Shown piece after piece: positions 59,031-64,000 of a DNA stretch of 64,000 nucleotides. This stretch comes from Piliocolobus tephrosceles (taxonomy: Eukaryota; Chordata; Mammalia; Primates; Cercopithecidae): the NCBI RefSeq assembly GCF_002776525.5, contig NC_045439.1, positions 122,027,226 to 122,091,225 on the forward strand, written 5' to 3'. The translations under genes and the position numbers were made by a program. The stretch's first letter is position 1. Every line of letters starts with the position of its first letter. The notes beneath the pieces were generated by a model. That model was not told the DNA's origin, made no database searches, and saw nothing but the letters and a program-made list of their open reading frames with translations.

Positions 59031-59339
59031 TCATTTTTCTTTTCAGCTGTTCTTTTTTCTGCATTCCCACTGCCTACGTTCTTCTTGGGCCAGGAGTAGC
59101 CATGAAATCATGTACCTGATATTCTGGTCCTGAACGCATGTCTTCTTGAACCCTTAAGTTTAGAAGGCTTTCAAGACAAAGGGCTCATGGCAAGGAAAAA
59201 GAGAGCTAAAATTGAGCTGTTCCTACTAGCTATAAACACCTGAACAAGGTGCATACCTTGAGGCATCAGTAGTGTAACATGCACAAGAAGAAACAAGCCC
59301 TTCCCTTAAGGTGCTCCTGTCCAGTGGGGGTGGCAGATA

Positions 59340-59930
59340 TGTAAACATTCTAAATACAGTAAATGCGTATGACACACTTACCAGGAGCCAGGCTCCAAGC
59401 ACTTTATATTTATGAGTTCATTTAATCCTTACAACAACCTTATGAGATACGTTCTGCATGGTAGTAGAGGGATGTTCAGGATGCCGAGGGGCCCAGAGAA
59501 CTGTGATTCTGCCTGGACTGATACAGAAAGGCTTAGTGAAGGTGATTACCAGATGACCCATGAAAGATGAGAAAAAGTCAAGTCCAAGAGGCAGAGGACA
59601 GAGGAATCACTCACCACGTGTAAAGCACAGACATGTGAGACAACACAGCATATTTGGAAAATGCAGACAGCTGGATGAGGACTAGCATATGGGTACATGA
59701 TGAGTACAAAGTGGCAAGGGATGTGCTTGAAGAGGTAAGCTTGGGCCAGTTCATTAAAAATCCTTTTGCCATATTTAGGAGTTTGGACTTCCTTCTGAAA
59801 GTAAGGGGGAGCTTTCAATTAGGGACGATATGATCAGTTTTGCATTTCACATGATTCACGATGAAAGCAACATAGAAAAGAAATTAGAAGGGTTGGGCTG
59901 GAGGTAGGAAGACTAGAGTCCTCTTGGGAT
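59340..59930 (+). repeat. MIR-like relic followed by unassigned ancient repeat
   Basis: CCAAGCACTTTATATTTATG and CCTTACAACAACCTTATGAG look MIR-like. From about 59500 (TAGGAGTTTGGACTTCCTTC, GGACGATATGATCAGTTTTG) the text resembles the old dispersed repeat also seen near 9.9 and 34.3 kb. Confidence 0.5.
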
Positions 59931-59951
59931 GAGAGACAGGAGAACCTGTCT

Positions 59952-59991
59952 GAATTAGGGTAGAAGTAGTAGAATTAGGGTAGAAGTAGTA
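59952..59991. repeat. Perfect 20 bp tandem duplication
   Basis: GAATTAGGGTAGAAGTAGTA occurs twice in a row without a mismatch, so it is probably a recent duplication. Confidence 0.95.
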
Positions 59992-60197
59992 CGAATGGGA
60001 AAAAAAGGGGGGGTGGGTTTGAAGGTTGTATAGGAAATAGAACTGATGAGACTTGGTAACAGATTGAATTTGGAGAGGAGGGAGGGCAGAGATAAGGGTG
60101 GTGCCTGCATTTCTGACTCATGGGTGCCATGAACAGAGGTTGACATGCACAGAAATTCAAAGCCCAGGAGGAAGACCATATTATAAAAGGGAAGATA

Positions 60198-60436
60198 GGC
60201 CGCGCATGGTGGGCTCACGCCTATAATCTCAGCACTTTGGGAGGCCAAGGCAGGCGAATCACAAGGTCAGGAGTTCGAGAGCAGCCTGGCCAATATAGTG
60301 AAACCCTGTCTCTACTAAAAATCAAAAAAAAAAAAAAAAAAAAACAGCCAGGCATGGTGGCATATGCCTGTAATCCCAGCTATTTGAGAGGCTGAGACAG
60401 GAGAATTGCTTGAACCCAGAAGGTGGAGGTTTTAGT
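60198..60436 (+). mobile_element. Alu, 3'-truncated
   Basis: GGCCGCGCATGGTGGGCTCAC to CAGAAGGTGGAGGTTTTAG, then unrelated sequence, so the distal arm's end is missing. An internal A-run of about 21 sits between the arms. Confidence 0.9.
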
Positions 60437-60731
60437 CCGGCCTGTAACAAGCTTGGGAGTCCTCACTCCTGTCCTCACAAGAAAAATGCTCAACAAATTG
60501 AAAGTTAATAACTCTTGTTGGATCTATCAGAGAATTGAGGGCACGGGGCAAACTCCTGCCCCTAAAACCAGAGAGACAAAAAAGCAGATACAGAGAATCA
60601 CAACTTAACAACAGAAGCCCCAAAACAGAAACTTCTGGGGAGCCAGTACCAGGGTAGGAAAACTTAAAGCGTAATTGACTCATAGCTGGAGGCTTAGGGT
60701 GGACAAATTTGTGAGCTAAAAACTCTATAGT

Positions 60732-61036
60732 GGCCGGGCATGGTGGTTTATGCTTGTAATCCCAGCACTTCGTGAGGCTGAGGCACGCAGATCACTGAGC
60801 TCAAGGGTTCAAGACCAGCTTGGGCAACATGGCAAAACCTGATCTCTACAAAAAAGACAAAAAGTAGCCAGATGTGGTGGCACATACCTGTAATGCCAGC
60901 TACTCTGGAGGCTGAGGTGCATCACCTGAGCATGGGGAGGTTGAGGCTGCAGTAAGCCGAGATCACAACACTGCACTCCAGCCTGGGCTACAGAGTGAGA
61001 TTGTCTCAAAAAAAAAGAAAAGAAAAAGAAAAAACA
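60732..61036 (+). mobile_element. Alu, full length
   Basis: GGCCGGGCATGGTGGTTTATG through to CAGCCTGGGCTACAGAGTG and A-rich tail. Confidence 0.92.
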
Positions 61037-61074
61037 TCTAGGGGTCCCATTCCCATTCTTAGGGGGACCCTACC

Positions 61075-61280
61075 CTTTTTTTGGTTTTTGTTTTTTATTT
61101 TTTATTTTTTGTTTCTTGTTTTTGTTTTACCCAGGCTGGAATGCAGTGGTACAATCACAGCTCACTGCAGCCTCCAACTCCTGGGCTCAAGCAATCCTCC
61201 TGCCTCAGCCCAAGTAGCTAGGACTACAGGTGTCTTTAGCCCATGCCTGGCTTTTTTTTTTTTTTTTTTTTTTTTTAGAT
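61075..61280 (-). mobile_element. Alu left part next to assembly gap, antisense
   Basis: A T-rich tail, then ACCCAGGCTGGAATGCAGTG through to CCATGCCTGG, then a T-run up to the gap. Confidence 0.85.
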
Positions 61281-61380
61281 NNNNNNNNNNNNNNNNNNNN
61301 NNNNNNNNNNNNNNNNNNNNNNNNNNNNNNNNNNNNNNNNNNNNNNNNNNNNNNNNNNNNNNNNNNNNNNNNNNNNNNNN
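61281..61380. other. Assembly gap, 100 Ns
   Basis: Exactly 100 unknown bases, the usual placeholder for a gap of unknown size. Both sides are T-homopolymers next to antisense Alus, which explains the failed assembly. Open frames across it are meaningless. Confidence 0.99.
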
Positions 61381-61416
<36 letters not shown>

Positions 61417-61696
61417 AGATGGAGTCTCACTCTGTCACCAGGCAGATCTTGCAATGGCGCGATCTCGGCTCACTGTAACCTCCGCCTCCCAGGTTCAAGT
61501 GATTCTTCTGCCTCAGCCTCCTGAGTACCTGGGATTACAGGTGTGCGCCACCATGCCCAGCTAATTTTTGTATTTTTAGTAGAGACGGAGTTTCACCATG
61601 TTAGCCAGGATGGTCTTGATTTCTTGACCTTGTGACCCACCCACCTCAGCCTCCCGAAGTGCTGTGATTACAGGTGTGAGCCACTGCGTCTGGTCA
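61381..61696 (-). mobile_element. Alu right of the gap, antisense
   Basis: T-run of 35, GAGATGGAGTCTCACTCTGTC through to GAGCCACTGCGTCTGGTC. Confidence 0.92.
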
Positions 61697-61813
61697 TCTG
61701 GCTAGCTTTTAGATTTTTTTTATTTGTAGAGACAAGGTCTCACTAAGTTGCCCTGACTGGTCTTGAACTCCTAGCCTCAAGCAATCCTAGGTGTGAGCCA
61801 TGGCACATGGCCA
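61697..61813 (-). mobile_element. Alu monomer, antisense
   Basis: TTTGTAGAGACAAGGTCTCAC to GAGCCATGGCACATGGCC; single arm with an internal deletion. Confidence 0.8.
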
Positions 61814-61850
61814 CAAGTTTTACCAGGATCCTGCAGTGAAAACTGGAGAA

Positions 61851-61890
61851 CCCCCCGCCCCACCCCACCCCATCCCCACCTCCCGCCCCG
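61851..61890. repeat. C-rich tract, possible G-quadruplex on the minus strand
   Basis: Runs of three to six C separated by one to three bases (CCCCCCGCCCCACCCCACCC and onward). The complementary strand has more than four G-runs. Confidence 0.6.
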
Positions 61891-61949
61891 TGATTCTGGC
61901 AGAGGGAAGAGGAAAGTAGCCATTTTGAAATACATCCATTGCATTCGTT

Positions 61950-62200
61950 CTCACTCTGTTGCCCAGGCTGGAGTGCAGTTCATTGCAACCAGGCTGAATT
62001 ACAGCTCACTGCAACCTCAACCTCCTGGGCTCAGGCAATCCTCCTACATCAGCCTCCTGAATAACTGGGGTTATAGGTGTGTATATCTAACCCTGGCTAG
62101 TTAAAAAAATTTTTTTTTGTAGAGATGGGGGTCTTGCCATTTTGCCCAGGTTGGTCTCAAACTCCTGGACTCAAGCAATCCACCTGCCTTGGACTCCCAA
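61950..62200 (-). mobile_element. Alu with an internal 20-30 bp disturbance, antisense
   Basis: TCTCACTCTGTTGCCCAGGC, then an odd CAGTTCATTGCAACCAGGCTG join, then TTACAGCTCACTGCAACCTC onward; the distal end is cut near 62200. Confidence 0.8.
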
Positions 62201-62242
62201 TAAGTCAGCTACACAGAGACAGCAACTGAAAATGAATAATTC

Positions 62243-62546
62243 AGCCAGGCATGGTGGCTCACACCTATAATCCTAGCACTTGGGGAGGCCATGGCAAGTG
62301 GATCACTTGTCAGGAGTTCGAGACCAGCCTGGGCAACATGGCAAAACCCCATCTGTACTAAAACAAAAATTAGCCGGGCGTGGTGGCATATGACCTGTAG
62401 TCCCACCTACTTGGGAGGCTGAGGCACCAGAATCACTTGAACTTGGGAGGCACAGTTTGAGGTGAGCTGATATTGAGCCACTGCACTCCAACCTGAGCAA
62501 CAAAGCGAGACACTGTCTCAAAAAACAAACAAACAAAAAAACCCAC
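62243..62546 (+). mobile_element. Alu, full length
   Basis: AGCCAGGCATGGTGGCTCAC through to CAACCTGAGCAACAAAGCG and an (AAAC)n tail. Confidence 0.91.
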
Positions 62547-62919
62547 TGTAACAGAAATGAAGAATGCCTGTGATGGGCTCATAAATAGACTGGACACGGC
62601 CAAAGAACATGGTGCCCTTGAAGAAATGTCAACAGAAATTTCCAAAGCTGAAATGCAATGAGAAAAAAAAAAAATGAAAACAGAATATCCAAGAATTGTA
62701 GGACAATTAGAGAAGGTGTAGCATACACATAATCAGAATGGCAGAGAAAAAAACAAAGGAACGGAAGAAATGTGGCAATAATGACTGAGAATTTCCCCAA
62801 ATTAATGATAGACACAAAACACAGATCCAGGAAGCTCAGAGAATACCAAAACACCAAAAACAAAAAATGAAGACAGACCAAGCTGGGCAACACAGAGAGA
62901 CCCCTTCTCGACAACACAC

Positions 62920-63052
62920 ATTTTTCTTTTTATTTCATAGAGTCAGGGTCTCACTGTGTTGCCCAGGCTGGTCTCAAACTCCTGGCCTCAAGTGATCCTC
63001 CCACTTCAGCCTCCCAAAGTGCTGGGATTACAGGCATGAGCCACCACACCCA
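62920..63052 (-). mobile_element. Alu monomer, antisense
   Basis: AGAGTCAGGGTCTCACTGTG through to GAGCCACCACACCC; single-arm length. Confidence 0.85.
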
Positions 63053-63061
63053 CCAAAAAAT

Positions 63062-63172
63062 ATGTATTTTTTAAATTATACTTTAAGTTCTAGGGTACAT
63101 GTGCACAACGCACAGGTTTGTTATGTATACTTGTGCCATGTTGGTGTGCTGCACCCATCAACTCGTCAGCAC
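63062..63172 (-). mobile_element. L1 3'-end fragment, antisense
   Basis: AATTATACTTTAAGTTCTAGG, GTACATGTGCACAACG and GTGTGCTGCACCCATCAACTC minus its last base match the reverse complement of the primate L1 3' UTR end. About 110 bp remain, a heavily 5'-truncated copy. Confidence 0.85.
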
Positions 63173-63194
63173 CCAAAAAATATTTTTTTTAAAA

Positions 63195-63505
63195 TTAGCT
63201 GGGGACTGCGTGAAGTGGCTCGTGTCTGTGATCCCAACACTTTGGGAGGCCGAGGTGGGAAGATGGCTTGAGTCCAGGAATTCGAGACCAGCCTGGGCAA
63301 CGTAGACTTGGCTCTACAAAAAAATAGAAAAAAATGAGCCAGGCATGGTGGTGCATGCCTGTAGCCCCAGCTACTCGGGAGGCTAAGGCAGCAGGATCAC
63401 TTGAGCCCAGGAGGCAGAGGTTGCAGTGAGGCAAGATCACTGCACTCCAGCCTGAGCAACAGAGAAAGACTGTCTCCCCACCTCCAAAAAAAAAAAAAAA
63501 AAAAA
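63195..63505 (+). mobile_element. Alu, first of a head-to-tail pair
   Basis: GGGGACTGCGTGAAGTGGCTC through to CAGCCTGAGCAACAGAGAAAG without its last base, and A-tail. Confidence 0.9.
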
Positions 63506-63788
63506 GCCGGGCGCGGTGGCTCACGCCTGTAATCCCAGCACTTTGGGAGGCTGAGGCGGGCGGATCACGAGGTCAGGAGATCAAGACCACGGTGAAACCC
63601 CCGTCTCTACTAAAAATACAAAAAATAAGCCGGGCGTGGTGGCAGGTGCCTGTAGTCCCAGCTACTCGGGAGGCTGAGGCAGGAGAATGGCGTAAACCCG
63701 GGAGACGGAGCTTGCAGTCAGCCGAGATCGCGCCACTGCACTCCAGCCTGGGTGACAGAGTGAGACTCCATCTCAAAAAAAAAAAAGG
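63506..63788 (+). mobile_element. Alu, second of a head-to-tail pair, younger
   Basis: GCCGGGCGCGGTGGCTCACG through to CAGCCTGGGTGACAGAGTG; near-consensus with a short deletion around GATCAAGACCACGGTGAAAC. Confidence 0.92.
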
Positions 63789-64000
63789 AAAACGACATGT
63801 CAGAAGTTCAGATCTACATAAGAAAGAACATTAGAGAAGGAATAAATAAAGGAAAAAAGGAAGATAACTAGAATTTCACACATATCCAATTTGGGGTACT
63901 TTGGGACTGGGTGTTTCTTGGGCAGTCTGTGGGGAAAAGAGAGGTCAGCCTGTTACTGTGTCTATATAGAAAGAAGTAGATTTAAGAGACTCCATTTGGT

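Noticed and set aside
60995..61478. Open frames running through the N gap
   Set aside because: Made of Alu T-runs and unknown bases; no coding meaning.
63480..63788. Adjacent repeated units as a CRISPR-like array
   Set aside because: Head-to-tail Alus with A-tails in a primate genome; CRISPR arrays do not occur here.

Overview
The window is mammalian genomic DNA and almost certainly comes from an Old World monkey. It has GT-AG split genes, dense Alu repeats, L1, MIR and L2 relics, and an assembly gap of 100 Ns. The order CIDEB (3' part) > < NOP9 | DHRS1 > RABGGTA > TGM1 > is the human 14q11.2/q12 block, read here in reverse orientation. The splice-joined proteins have near-human lengths: NOP9 637 aa, DHRS1 313, RABGGTA 567, TGM1 810 (seven shorter than human as I recall it). 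A young Alu at 49250-49554 carries changes I associate with the AluYR subfamilies of cercopithecoid monkeys (CCACCTCGCCC, an extended T-run before GTATTTTTTAG, GGCTTGAGCC).

Layout. 1-390 is an antisense L1 ORF2 fragment. 1043-1933 holds the last three coding exons of CIDEB (+). 2466-7638 holds all ten coding exons of NOP9 (-), tail-to-tail with CIDEB. 7640-8100 is a CpG-rich bidirectional promoter for NOP9 and DHRS1. 8606-16463 is DHRS1 (+). 16.7-35.2 kb is a gene-poor spacer of Alus, old repeats, an LTR-like relic and unassigned sequence. 35.25-41.45 kb is RABGGTA (+) with its CpG island. 42.3-43.9 kb is the likely TGM1 control region with an AP-1 consensus and a TATA box. 44645-58406 is the TGM1 coding region (+), with a 4.9 kb last intron. 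The remainder to 64 kb is mostly Alus around the gap.

The genes do not form one pathway: lipid-droplet biology (CIDEB), pre-rRNA processing (NOP9), a short-chain reductase (DHRS1), Rab prenylation (RABGGTA) and epidermal cross-linking (TGM1). They are syntenic neighbours; only NOP9 and DHRS1 visibly share a promoter.

The most unusual signal is a set of short local copies that ordinary retroposition does not explain. A ~141 bp copy of a NOP9 exon with both splice flanks lies inside an Alu in DHRS1 intron 2. A 104 bp copy of TGM1 exon 11 lies in TGM1 intron 9, with a 12 bp inverted duplicate of its own first bases at the breakpoint. A 57 bp identical pair brackets DHRS1 exons 3-4. Together they look like short-range templated insertions. 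RABGGTA also has one textbook U12-type intron and one GC-AG intron.
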